This document shows, piece after piece, positions 1-5,279 of a stretch of DNA of 6,950 nt. A model generated the notes under the pieces. It was not told the origin of the DNA. It was given only the letters and a program-made list of their open reading frames with translations, and did not search any database. The number at the start of each line of letters is the position of its first letter. The first letter of the stretch is position 1. The position numbers were made by a program, and so were the translations under genes. The stretch comes from Bryobacterales bacterium (GTDB lineage: Bacteria; Acidobacteriota; Terriglobia; Bryobacterales; Bryobacteraceae): assembly GCA_025353235.1 (NCBI GenBank), contig JANXQZ010000999.1, forward strand, positions 1-6,950, read 5' to 3'.

Positions 1-1055
1 TGGCCGGGCTTCAATTCAGTGGACGGGAACTTGGGGTGATTGGGGGAGTCAGGGAAATGCTGGGTCTCCATGCAGAAGGCATAGCGCTGCTTGTAGACTT
101 TTCCTGCCTTGCCGGTGAGCGTGCCGTCGAGGAAATTTCCCGTATAGAACTGCAGGCCAGGTTCGGTGGTGAGCACTTCCATCACTCGGCCTGTGGTGGG
201 TTCGTGTACCTTCGCGGCGAGCTTCAGCGACCCGCCGCCAGAGTTGAGGACCCAGTTGTGATCGTAGCCCTTGCCGAATTTGATCTGTTCGTCGTCGGCA
301 TTGATGCGCTCGCCAATCGCGTGCGGCGTGTGGAAATCGAACGGGCTCCCGGCAACGCTTTTCAGCTCGCCGGTAGGAATCAGACCTTTGTCGACGGGGG
401 TGAATCGGTCAGCTAGCAACGTGACCTCGTGCTTCAACACGTCGCTCTCGCCCTGTCCAGCCAGATTGAAGTAAGAATGGTTGGTCAGGTTGAGCACGGT
501 GTCTTTGTCCGTGGTGGCAGAGTACTCGATCCGAAGCTCGTTCGGCGTCAGGGTGTACTTCACGGTCGCGGACAGGTTGCCCGGGAATCCTTCTTCGCCA
601 TCCTTGGAGAGGTATGTGAGCACCAGCGAGTCGCCTTCGATCTTGCCGGTCCAGACCCTGCTGTCGAAGCCCTTCAGACCGCCATGAAGCGTGTTCTCCG
701 CATCGTTCTTCGGGAGCGCGTAGGCGTGTCCGTCCAGCGTAAATTTGGCGTGGCCGATTCTATTCCCGTAGCGTCCGATGAGCGCTCCGAAATATGGGTT
801 CGTTTTGAAATAACCGTCCAGACTGTCAAAACCGAGCACGATGTCGGCCGACTTACCAGTTCGGTCCGGCGTCTTAAGCGTTACTACGCGGCCCCCGAAG
901 GTGGTGATCGTTGCTTCTAGTTTCTCGCTTCTCAGCGTATACAGATCGACTGCCGTTCCCTCGTTCGTTTTACCGAACGGCTTCTTGCTCACCATCGTTT
1001 TCGCCTCGACATGGAATGCCAGCGTCGCCGCCAGCGCAATTATTACTCGGAACAT
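1..1055 (-). CDS. galM: Aldose 1-epimerase (galactose mutarotase), exported, 3' end cut by window
   Basis: Interconverts the alpha and beta anomers of aldoses such as glucose and galactose. I read 351 codons from the ATG at 1055 without a stop. Family landmarks are all present: NTLHGG with His124, TNHSYFNLAG with His193 (the expected catalytic acid), GYDHNW with Asp265, and TTEPGLQFYTGNF with Glu298 (the expected catalytic base). The last visible residues, TQHFPDSPNHPKFPSTELKP, are the family's usual C-terminal segment, so only a handful of residues lie outside the window. Residues 1-18 (MFRVIIALAATLAFHVEA) look like a signal peptide with cleavage after Ala18, which points to a periplasmic or secreted enzyme rather than the cytoplasmic GalM of the Leloir pathway. 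A GGAGAG ribosome site sits about 6 bases before the ATG. It follows the sulfite oxidase remnant by 56 bp. I saw no convincing promoter in that gap. Confidence 0.93.
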   Translation of the reverse strand, partial: MFRVIIALAATLAFHVEAKTMVSKKPFGKTNEGTAVDLYTLRSEKLEATITTFGGRVVTLKTPDRTGKSADIVLGFDSLDGYFKTNPYFGALIGRYGNRIGHAKFTLDGHAYALPKNDAENTLHGGLKGFDSRVWTGKIEGDSLVLTYLSKDGEEGFPGNLSATVKYTLTPNELRIEYSATTDKDTVLNLTNHSYFNLAGQGESDVLKHEVTLLADRFTPVDKGLIPTGELKSVAGSPFDFHTPHAIGERINADDEQIKFGKGYDHNWVLNSGGGSLKLAAKVHEPTTGRVMEVLTTEPGLQFYTGNFLDGTLTGKAGKVYKQRYAFCMETQHFPDSPNHPKFPSTELKPG

Positions 1056-1111
1056 CCGCACTCTCCAATTCTTTGGGTTTGCCTGTTTCGCGTTACTTAT
1101 CGGACCGTTAA

Positions 1112-1538
1112 CTAGACGGGCAGCACGTGACTGATCTCGTAGCTTCTCCGGTCTCGATCTCTCTCCATCGATTGTACTCTTCCCCGCTGATCAGTGGCTC
1201 GCGCCATGAGCTGATAGCGGCCCGGGACGATCGCTCTCACAGGAGCCCTATGTTACGGCGTCAGATCAGCGCCGTTCATTTTGAAGGCCAGCAAGACGTT
1301 TCCATTTCTGGCTTTCGAGATTGGCAAACTGCGAGCGAAATGGATTTCGCCCGGAGACTTGGGATCGTCTTTAATTTCGCTCTTATCGATCCCCTCAAAG
1401 ATCACCTCGACCGCATCATTCCGCAGCCCGGCCTTTTCCAGAACAGCTCTAGCGAACTCCGGTCCATTCCGCGTTGCCTCCAAGGTGCGTTCTACACCGC
1501 CTTCTATCTTGAGCTTCCAGCTTGCGGGGTCAATTTTG
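1112..1538 (-). pseudogene. Sulfite oxidase-family molybdopterin oxidoreductase, 3' part of a broken gene
   Basis: The minus-strand frame that follows the element reads KIDPASWKLKIEG, then VERTLEATRNGPEF, then AVLEKAGLRNDAVEVIFEG, GEIHFARSLPISKA, VLLAFKMNGADLTP, a TAA stop at 1253-1255, and in the same frame HRAPVRAIVPG followed by RYQLMARATDQRGRVQ and YEISHVLPV, ending at TAG 1112-1114. These are the ordered blocks of the sulfite oxidase/SoxC-like catalytic and dimerisation domains. Decay is visible. The TAA falls where the family has Glu in LTPEHGAPVR. The Cys that ligates molybdenum (LECAGNG box) is absent; at best TLEATRNG is its remnant. The long stretch between VPG and PGRYQLMARATD is missing, probably deleted between the two PG codon pairs. 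With the 5' part the remnant is about 620 bp, against roughly 1.2 kb for an intact gene. It cannot make an active enzyme. Confidence 0.85.
1531..1538. repeat. Target site duplication, left copy
   Basis: CAATTTTG directly abuts the left inverted repeat and is identical to 2160-2167. On the minus strand it supplies the bases between the Pro and Asp codons of PKIDP in the interrupted gene. Confidence 0.85.
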
Positions 1539-1556
1539 AGTGGTGGGCTACTTTGA
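1539..1556 (+). repeat. Left terminal inverted repeat
   Basis: AGTGGTGGGCTACTTTGA, matching the reverse complement of 2142-2159 at 16 of 18 positions (mismatches at positions 1 and 4). It marks the left end of the 621-bp element and is directly preceded by the target duplication. Confidence 0.87.
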
Positions 1557-1590
1557 AAATTAACCTAGCTTCGGCGACTTATATATTCCT

Positions 1591-1621
1591 GCCATGCTGG
1601 AAATATGAAGAAAAGCATGGC
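1591..1621 (+). promoter_or_regulatory. Hairpin around the start codon of the transposase fragment
   Basis: gccatgct (1591-1598) and agcatggc (1614-1621) are a perfect 8-bp inverted repeat with a 15-base loop. The loop holds the ATG at 1605 and its weak ribosome site. In mRNA this stem could limit initiation, as in IS elements that block translation from transcripts entering from outside. The structure is seen in the sequence; the role is inferred. A TATATT at 1580-1585 just upstream could serve as a -10 box, but I see no well-spaced -35. Confidence 0.35.
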
Positions 1622-1895
1622 AACGAAAAAGACGATCAAGCTCAAGAGATCCAGCGACGTGGTGCGGATAACCAATCGGCGCTACACCCGTTTTACAAAT
1701 GCTTTTTCAAAAAAACTTGAAAATCATGCGGCATCGGTTGCCCTATGCTACTTCGCGTACAATTTCATCGAGATTCACCGGACTATACGCACGACGCCAG
1801 CGATGGCCGCCGGTGTTACTGATCGGCTATGGGAAGTGAGCGACTTCGTTGGACTCATCGAAGCTAGTGAGCGGAGGTTGGAAAGAGCAGCGTAA
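1605..1895 (+). CDS. IS1-like transposase, C-terminal fragment (96 aa)
   Basis: Residues 24-96 match the C-terminal end of a DDE transposase family common in Proteobacteria and Acidobacteriota and usually labelled IS1 family: NRRYTRFTNAFSKKLENH, then FAYNFIEIHRT, TTPAMAAGVTDRLWEV and FVGLIEA. Glu39 in LENH sits where I would expect the third catalytic acid. Full-length relatives are roughly 270-300 aa, so the zinc-ribbon/HTH region and both catalytic Asp residues are missing. The first 20 or so residues (MKKSMATKKTIKLKRSSD) are basic and do not look like the family; they may come from sequence fused at the deletion. The frame is open from ATG 1605, with a weak GGA ribosome site and a second in-frame ATG at 1617. 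It cannot transpose alone. Whether the fragment is translated, or acts as a repressor or decoy, is unknown. Confidence 0.72.
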   Translation: MKKSMATKKTIKLKRSSDVVRITNRRYTRFTNAFSKKLENHAASVALCYFAYNFIEIHRTIRTTPAMAAGVTDRLWEVSDFVGLIEASERRLERAA

Positions 1896-2150
1896 ATGAT
1901 CGACTGGCTACAAAAAGGCTCACTGGCGGCGCTGCTTTGGTTTGCTATCAACGCTTTTGTGTTCAACAAAGCCGTTAGCATTGTGTGGCCACCAATCGCG
2001 AGAATCGCGGGTATTATGAATGGAACTTACCCGATAGATGTCACGCCACCCTTGCCATTCATTGCGCAGGCCTCGATCTACGGGATATCTAGCATCGCGG
2101 TCGGCTCACTCATTTTGCTTTACCGAATCGGGACAAGAAAATCAAAGTAG
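1896..2150 (+). CDS. Small two-helix membrane protein, passenger of the element (84 aa)
   Basis: I do not recognise a family. The ATG follows the TAA of the transposase fragment with no gap (TAAATG), and a GGAGG lies about 19 bases upstream inside the preceding ORF, so translation is probably coupled. Two hydrophobic stretches are clear: about residues 9-31 (from SLAALLWFAINAFVF to VSIVW) and about 55-77 (from FIAQASIYGISSIAVG to LILLYRIG). A short loop containing NGTYPIDVTPPLP separates them, and the tail GTRKSK is basic. The positive tail suggests its C-terminus faces the cytoplasm. The TAG stop lies inside the right inverted repeat, so the whole ORF moves with the element. The regular hydrophobic pattern argues for a real protein. 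No function can be assigned. Confidence 0.55.
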   Translation: MIDWLQKGSLAALLWFAINAFVFNKAVSIVWPPIARIAGIMNGTYPIDVTPPLPFIAQASIYGISSIAVGSLILLYRIGTRKSK

Positions 2151-2159
2151 CCCACTACC
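2142..2159 (-). repeat. Right terminal inverted repeat
   Basis: On the minus strand this reads GGTAGTGGGCTACTTTGA. It begins with GG, as many IS ends do, so it may be the less altered of the two ends. The TAG stop of the 84-aa ORF (2148-2150) lies within it. Confidence 0.87.
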
Positions 2160-2167
2160 CAATTTTG
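2160..2167. repeat. Target site duplication, right copy
   Basis: CAATTTTG directly abuts the right inverted repeat and is an exact match to 1531-1538. The identical copies suggest the insertion is not very old relative to base substitution at this site. Confidence 0.85.
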
Positions 2168-2360
2168 GGCTGTTTAAAGTGGTTGCGAACGTAGAATTCG
2201 TCCGTAGGAGTAATGATCCCAGATTCTTCGGCTCTTTCTCGCGCAGGATCATTCCCTTCCCGGCTGCGGCAGGAGTTTGACTCGGCGCGGACTGGGAGAA
2301 TGCGCAGACTCCTAAAGAGATTGACTGCATCGCACGTCTTGCAAGTTGTGTTCGGGCCAT
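2160..2360 (-). pseudogene. Sulfite oxidase-family gene, 5' part of a broken gene
   Basis: This is the N-terminal portion of the same decayed gene, separated from the rest by the 621-bp element. From the ATG at 2360 one frame reads a signal-like stretch (ARRAMQSISLGVCAFSQSAP) and then GKGMILREKEPKNL, which resembles the start of exported sulfite oxidase-like proteins. The frame then shifts: the neighbouring frame carries EESGIITPTDEFYVRNHF, the family's hallmark N-terminal block, followed by KQPKI and the element. A small deletion with frameshift near 2225-2235 explains the break. The choice of original start is uncertain because there is no good ribosome site before ATG 2360. Alternative reading: the 100-codon open frame from 2457 is a short hypothetical protein. 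I reject that, because only its last 25 residues or so look conserved and they continue at 1531. Confidence 0.8.
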
Positions 2361-2381
2361 GGATAACCTGTGGAGGTATCC
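2361..2381 (-). other. Hairpin between nfeD and the sulfite oxidase remnant
   Basis: On the minus strand GGATACCT pairs with AGGTTATCC (8 bp with one bulged T) around a CCAC loop. It lies about 67 bases past the nfeD stop and directly before ATG 2360. No T-run follows, so it is not a classic intrinsic terminator. It may end or stabilise the operon transcript, or be a relic of control of the dead gene. Confidence 0.3.
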
Positions 2382-2447
2382 GTAGCAGGAAGGTTTCGCG
2401 TCGATTTTCCGGCCAGCGGTGCGACTCTCGTCTACTCTCAGGTAACG

Positions 2448-3704
2448 CTACTGCCAAGGTTGCACCTTCAGCGAGATGCCGTCCACTGCAGTCACGCGGA
2501 CGCGCGCCCCCACTTCCACGGGCGACTCGCTAACAGCTTTCCAATACTCTCCGCGAATGAGAATCTCACCTTCTGTGCAAACCACTCCGATCTCCCCAAC
2601 CATGCTCGACGTTCCCGTAACTACCTTGTTCGCGCGCGCACGAAATACTAACGACACCAAGAAAAACGTAATCGCAGCAAATGGAAGAGACACTGCAATT
2701 GCGGTCGAAAGCCTAATCCGCAACTCAGGTGGACCATCCACCAGCAACAACGCACCCAACACCATCGCGACCGCGCCGCCGATGCCGAGAACCCCGTGCG
2801 AGGCGAATTTCGCTTCCAGCACAAGCAGGGCGACGGCAAGGACAAGAAGCGCCGCACCCGCCCAGTTGATCGGCACCACCGACAGAGCCGAGAGCCCAAG
2901 CAGAGCCAGGATGCCGCCGGCTACGCCCGGAAAGATCAGCCCCGGTGAAGAGAACTCGACATAAATCCCAAGCGCCCCGAGCACCAGTAGAATGAACCCG
3001 ATGTTCGGGTCGGCGATCGCGGAGATCAACTGTTCGCGCAGGCTTCGGCGCGCCTCAATAACCACGGCTCCGGCCACGTGCAGGGTCTCTCTCTTACCGT
3101 TCCAGCGCGTGATCTGCCGGCCATCGAGCTGTTGAAATAGGCTCCGCTCGTCAGGCGCGACGATCTCGATTAGATGCTGATCGAGCGCTTCTTTTTCACT
3201 GAAGGCCTTGGCCTCCGTGATGGTCTTTTCGGCGAGATCGCTGTTTCTACCGCGCTTCGTCGTGACACTCCGCAACCAAGCGGACGCGTCGTTTTCCACC
3301 TTGCGCCGCATCACCGGATCCATCTGCTGGCCAATCAGCACTGGCGAGGCCGCTCCCGTGTTGGTGCCCGCCGCCATGGCTGCAACGTCGCCCGCCTCCA
3401 GTATGAAGAATCCCGCAGAAGCCCCTCTGGAGCCGCTCGGAGTAACGTACGTGACCACCGGCACCGGCGACTCCACAATCCGCTGGACAGTCTCCCGCGC
3501 GGCACTCATCAGTCCGCCAGGTGTATTGATCCGAATCAGCACCAAGGCCACATGCTCGTGCGCGGCTTGCTCCAAGGCGTGGGACACGATCTCTGTAGTA
3601 ATCGGATGAACCACGCCGTCGATATTCAGAGCGACTACCTTGGGCGACTGCGCGGCAAGAGCCGAAGTGAGCACGAGCAGCAGAATCGCGCCGAAACACC
3701 TCAT
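2448..3704 (-). CDS. nfeD: NfeD-family membrane-anchored serine protease, long form (418 aa)
   Basis: Long NfeD proteins join a ClpP-class serine protease to a membrane domain and a C-terminal OB-fold; the archaeal relative PH1510 cleaves a partner stomatin. Residues 1-18 form a signal peptide (LTSALAA before QS). The protease domain spans about 22-225, with INTPGG at 59-64 and the nucleophile Ser96 in RGASAGFF; Lys135 (RRKVEND) sits where the catalytic Lys of PH1510 should align. TNTGAASPV (114-122) is also typical. Hydrophobic helices lie at roughly 233-252, 256-278, 281-298, 304-323 and 334-354. The soluble NfeD domain is about 360-418 (VGEIGVV, RGEYWKAVSE, VEVGARVRVTAVDGISLKV). The ATG overlaps the upstream stop as ATGA with no ribosome site of its own, so it is coupled to the NTF2-like gene. 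No stomatin gene follows in this window; the next locus downstream is a pseudogene. Confidence 0.9.
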   Translation of the reverse strand: MRCFGAILLLVLTSALAAQSPKVVALNIDGVVHPITTEIVSHALEQAAHEHVALVLIRINTPGGLMSAARETVQRIVESPVPVVTYVTPSGSRGASAGFFILEAGDVAAMAAGTNTGAASPVLIGQQMDPVMRRKVENDASAWLRSVTTKRGRNSDLAEKTITEAKAFSEKEALDQHLIEIVAPDERSLFQQLDGRQITRWNGKRETLHVAGAVVIEARRSLREQLISAIADPNIGFILLVLGALGIYVEFSSPGLIFPGVAGGILALLGLSALSVVPINWAGAALLVLAVALLVLEAKFASHGVLGIGGAVAMVLGALLLVDGPPELRIRLSTAIAVSLPFAAITFFLVSLVFRARANKVVTGTSSMVGEIGVVCTEGEILIRGEYWKAVSESPVEVGARVRVTAVDGISLKVQPWQ

Positions 3705-4120
3705 GGTGTGAAGATCGAGATCGGGCTAATAGAAACGATGCGCCATCGCTTGCCCTGCTTCACCAGTCCGCAGTGTACGATGTCACGGCGGGTGCGCGTG
3801 GGTCCACCTGGCTGCAGACTGCGCAGCTCCATGAACCAATCGAGGTCCACCGAGCGCTTCGCAGCGTCGCCCTCTTCCTTCACAAAATCTACCGAGCTGG
3901 CCACTCCTGAATCGAGCAACAAAGCTCTAATATCACGGTTGAGTTCGTCATATTCAGGCAGCTTGCGATCGAATGCTTTCATGAACCCGGCGGCATTGGG
4001 CGGGTCTTCCGTAAGCGCGGCAGTCATGGAGGCGAACAGGTCGACGACGTCGGCGTGAGTGTCTGCAAAGGCAACACCGAGAGTCAGCACAAGGCAGAAC
4101 CTACGTCCGATAGCTCGCAT
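3701..4120 (-). CDS. Small exported NTF2-like protein of unknown function (139 aa)
   Basis: A signal peptide covers about residues 1-23 (MRAIGRRFCLVLTLGVAFADTHA, cleavage after Ala19 or Ala23). The mature part begins with helices (DVVDLFASMTAAL, NAAGFMKAFDRKL, YDELNRDIRALL) and ends in strand-like segments (VDFVKEE, SVDLDWFMELRSL, RDIVHCGLVKQGKRWRIVSI). This order, with the closing GKRWRIVSISP, is typical of NTF2-like (SnoaL/DUF4440-type) folds, which are often small binding domains or enzymes. The assignment is by pattern only. It overlaps the end of argJ by 20 bp and the start of nfeD by 4 bp, placing it in the same transcript. The close coupling to nfeD suggests a shared envelope job, but nothing in the sequence names it. 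Its ATG has only a weak purine stretch upstream. Confidence 0.78.
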   Translation of the reverse strand: MRAIGRRFCLVLTLGVAFADTHADVVDLFASMTAALTEDPPNAAGFMKAFDRKLPEYDELNRDIRALLLDSGVASSVDFVKEEGDAAKRSVDLDWFMELRSLQPGGPTRTRRDIVHCGLVKQGKRWRIVSISPISIFTP

Positions 4121-5279
4121 TAATTTCGATGTATTTCTCGGTCAAGTCACAAGTCCAGAAGCGCGTTTCCGCCTTGCCTTTTCCCTTGATCTCAAACCGA
4201 ATCTCGCACTCGGGAGCATCCAGCTTCTTCTTCAACTCGGCTTCGTCGAAGTCCACTGCCAGGCCTTCATGGCATACCGGCATTCCCTGAATTTCAATAT
4301 CCACTTTGTTTGGGTTGAGATCGACCCCGGAGTTTCCAGCCGCTGACAGGATGCGGCCCCAGTTCGGATCGGAGCCGGCAATCGCGGTCTTCACCAGCGG
4401 AGAGTTGGCGATGCTGCGAGCGATCCGTTCGGCAGTATGGCTGTCTTCGGCGCCACTGACCCGAATCTCAATCAATTTTCGCGCCCCTTCCCCATCTCTC
4501 GCAATCTGCTTGGCGAGGCTCTCCGCAACCTCAGCGATCGTCTCCGCTAACGTCTCGCGATCTTTCTTGCCAGGGTTCACGTTCGATGCCCCGTTGGCCA
4601 TGAGAACGAGGATGTCGTTGGTGGACGTGTCGCCATCCACGCTGATTCGGTTGTAGCTTCTGTTCACCGCCCCATCCAGCATTTCCTGAAGCTGACGGGG
4701 AGTTAAATCGGCATCGGTCATGATAAAGCCCAGCGTTGTGGCCATGTTCGGCTGAATCATGCCGGAGCCTTTGGTCATGCCCGCTACACGGACGGCTCCT
4801 TCTTTAAGCGCGGCCTCGCAGTCCGCCATTTTCACCGCTAAATCGGTGGTGAGCATGGCGCGGGCGACATCTTCGAAGCGGTCCGAAGAAAGGCCGCGAA
4901 CGAGACGAGGCAGGGCTTTGAGGATCAGCCGCTCGTCCAATTCGACCCCGATTACTCCGGTCGAGGCAGGCAGCACTTGCTCGGGATCCACCTTTAACCG
5001 TTGAGCAAGGGCTGCGCACGTGTTCACCACCACCGTGGTGCCGGTGCGTGTGGCACAGTTCGCATTCCCGGCGTTTATAAGAAGCGCCTTGACGATTCCT
5101 TTTGATCGCTTCAGGTGCGTGCGAGCTAGTTTCACGGGAGCGGCCGTGACTTGATTCTGTGTAAAAACAGCGGCTGCGTTGGCCGGGGAATTAGAAACGA
5201 TGAGACCGAGATCGTCCTTCTCCGTCTTGCGGATTCCAGCGTACACGGCTGAATATTTGTAGCCCAGCGGCAGGTTCAA
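4101..5279 (-). CDS. argJ: Bifunctional ornithine acetyltransferase / N-acetylglutamate synthase (392 aa)
   Basis: Transfers the acetyl group from N-acetylornithine to glutamate in the cyclic arginine pathway and may also use acetyl-CoA to start it. The self-cleavage site is KGSGMIQPNMATTL: cleavage between Ala180 and Thr181 would give an alpha chain (1-180) and a beta chain whose new N-terminal Thr181 is the nucleophile. The oxyanion motif STGVIG has Thr107-Gly108. SVDGDTSTND (213-222), GSDPNWGRI (302-310) and the C-terminal YIEINASYRT are family hallmarks, and the length is normal. The start appears to be TTG at 5279, overlapping the fmt stop as TTGA, with GGGAG about 10 bases upstream; no ATG or GTG in this frame fits better. 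Whether it is mono- or bifunctional cannot be told from sequence alone. Confidence 0.95.
   Translation of the reverse strand: MNLPLGYKYSAVYAGIRKTEKDDLGLIVSNSPANAAAVFTQNQVTAAPVKLARTHLKRSKGIVKALLINAGNANCATRTGTTVVVNTCAALAQRLKVDPEQVLPASTGVIGVELDERLILKALPRLVRGLSSDRFEDVARAMLTTDLAVKMADCEAALKEGAVRVAGMTKGSGMIQPNMATTLGFIMTDADLTPRQLQEMLDGAVNRSYNRISVDGDTSTNDILVLMANGASNVNPGKKDRETLAETIAEVAESLAKQIARDGEGARKLIEIRVSGAEDSHTAERIARSIANSPLVKTAIAGSDPNWGRILSAAGNSGVDLNPNKVDIEIQGMPVCHEGLAVDFDEAELKKKLDAPECEIRFEIKGKGKAETRFWTCDLTEKYIEINASYRT

Larger units (their letters stand above)
1539..2159 (+). mobile_element. 621-bp IS1-like element with internally deleted transposase and a passenger ORF
   Basis: The ends are defined three ways. 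There are 18-bp terminal inverted repeats (1539-1556 and 2142-2159, 16 of 18 matching). An 8-bp direct repeat, caattttg, flanks it exactly (1531-1538 and 2160-2167). Removing the element plus one repeat copy restores the host frame, joining RNHFKQPKI to DPASWKLKIEG. Inside are two plus-strand ORFs: a C-terminal fragment of a DDE transposase of the kind usually annotated IS1 family, and an 84-aa probable membrane protein. The transposase lacks the region that would carry both catalytic Asp residues, so the element should move only if helped in trans. The 8-bp duplication and GGT-initial right end fit an IS1-like element, though IS1595-like is possible. Parts of the element are visibly richer in A/T than the flanking genes. 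Confidence 0.85.

Noticed and set aside
36..920. Two long plus-strand open frames (36-416 and 429-920)
   Set aside because: Both are opposite a continuous galM frame with all its catalytic residues; they are shadows of it.
1056..1111. Possible galM promoter in the 56-bp gap
   Set aside because: No pair of -35 and -10 boxes with acceptable spacing could be read; only the GGAGAG ribosome site is supported.
1253..1483. A 76-codon minus-strand frame as a stand-alone small gene
   Set aside because: It starts at a TTG inside a longer frame that continues to 1564, and its sequence is an internal block of the sulfite oxidase family; conserved sequence continues beyond its stop.
1127..1720. A 197-codon plus-strand frame crossing the left end of the element
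   Set aside because: It runs antisense to the sulfite oxidase remnant and into another frame of the transposase fragment, and has no recognisable domain.
2155..2457. A 100-codon minus-strand protein with a CKTC motif
   Set aside because: Only its last 25 residues or so look conserved, and they are the sulfite oxidase N-terminal block. The rest is out of frame with the signal-like N-terminus, and its stop is made by the inserted element.
3174..4058. A 294-codon plus-strand open frame spanning two minus-strand genes
   Set aside because: It lies antisense to nfeD and the NTF2-like gene, which both have clear signal peptides and, for nfeD, family motifs. Its translation is rich in Arg/Ser/His with no recognisable domain.
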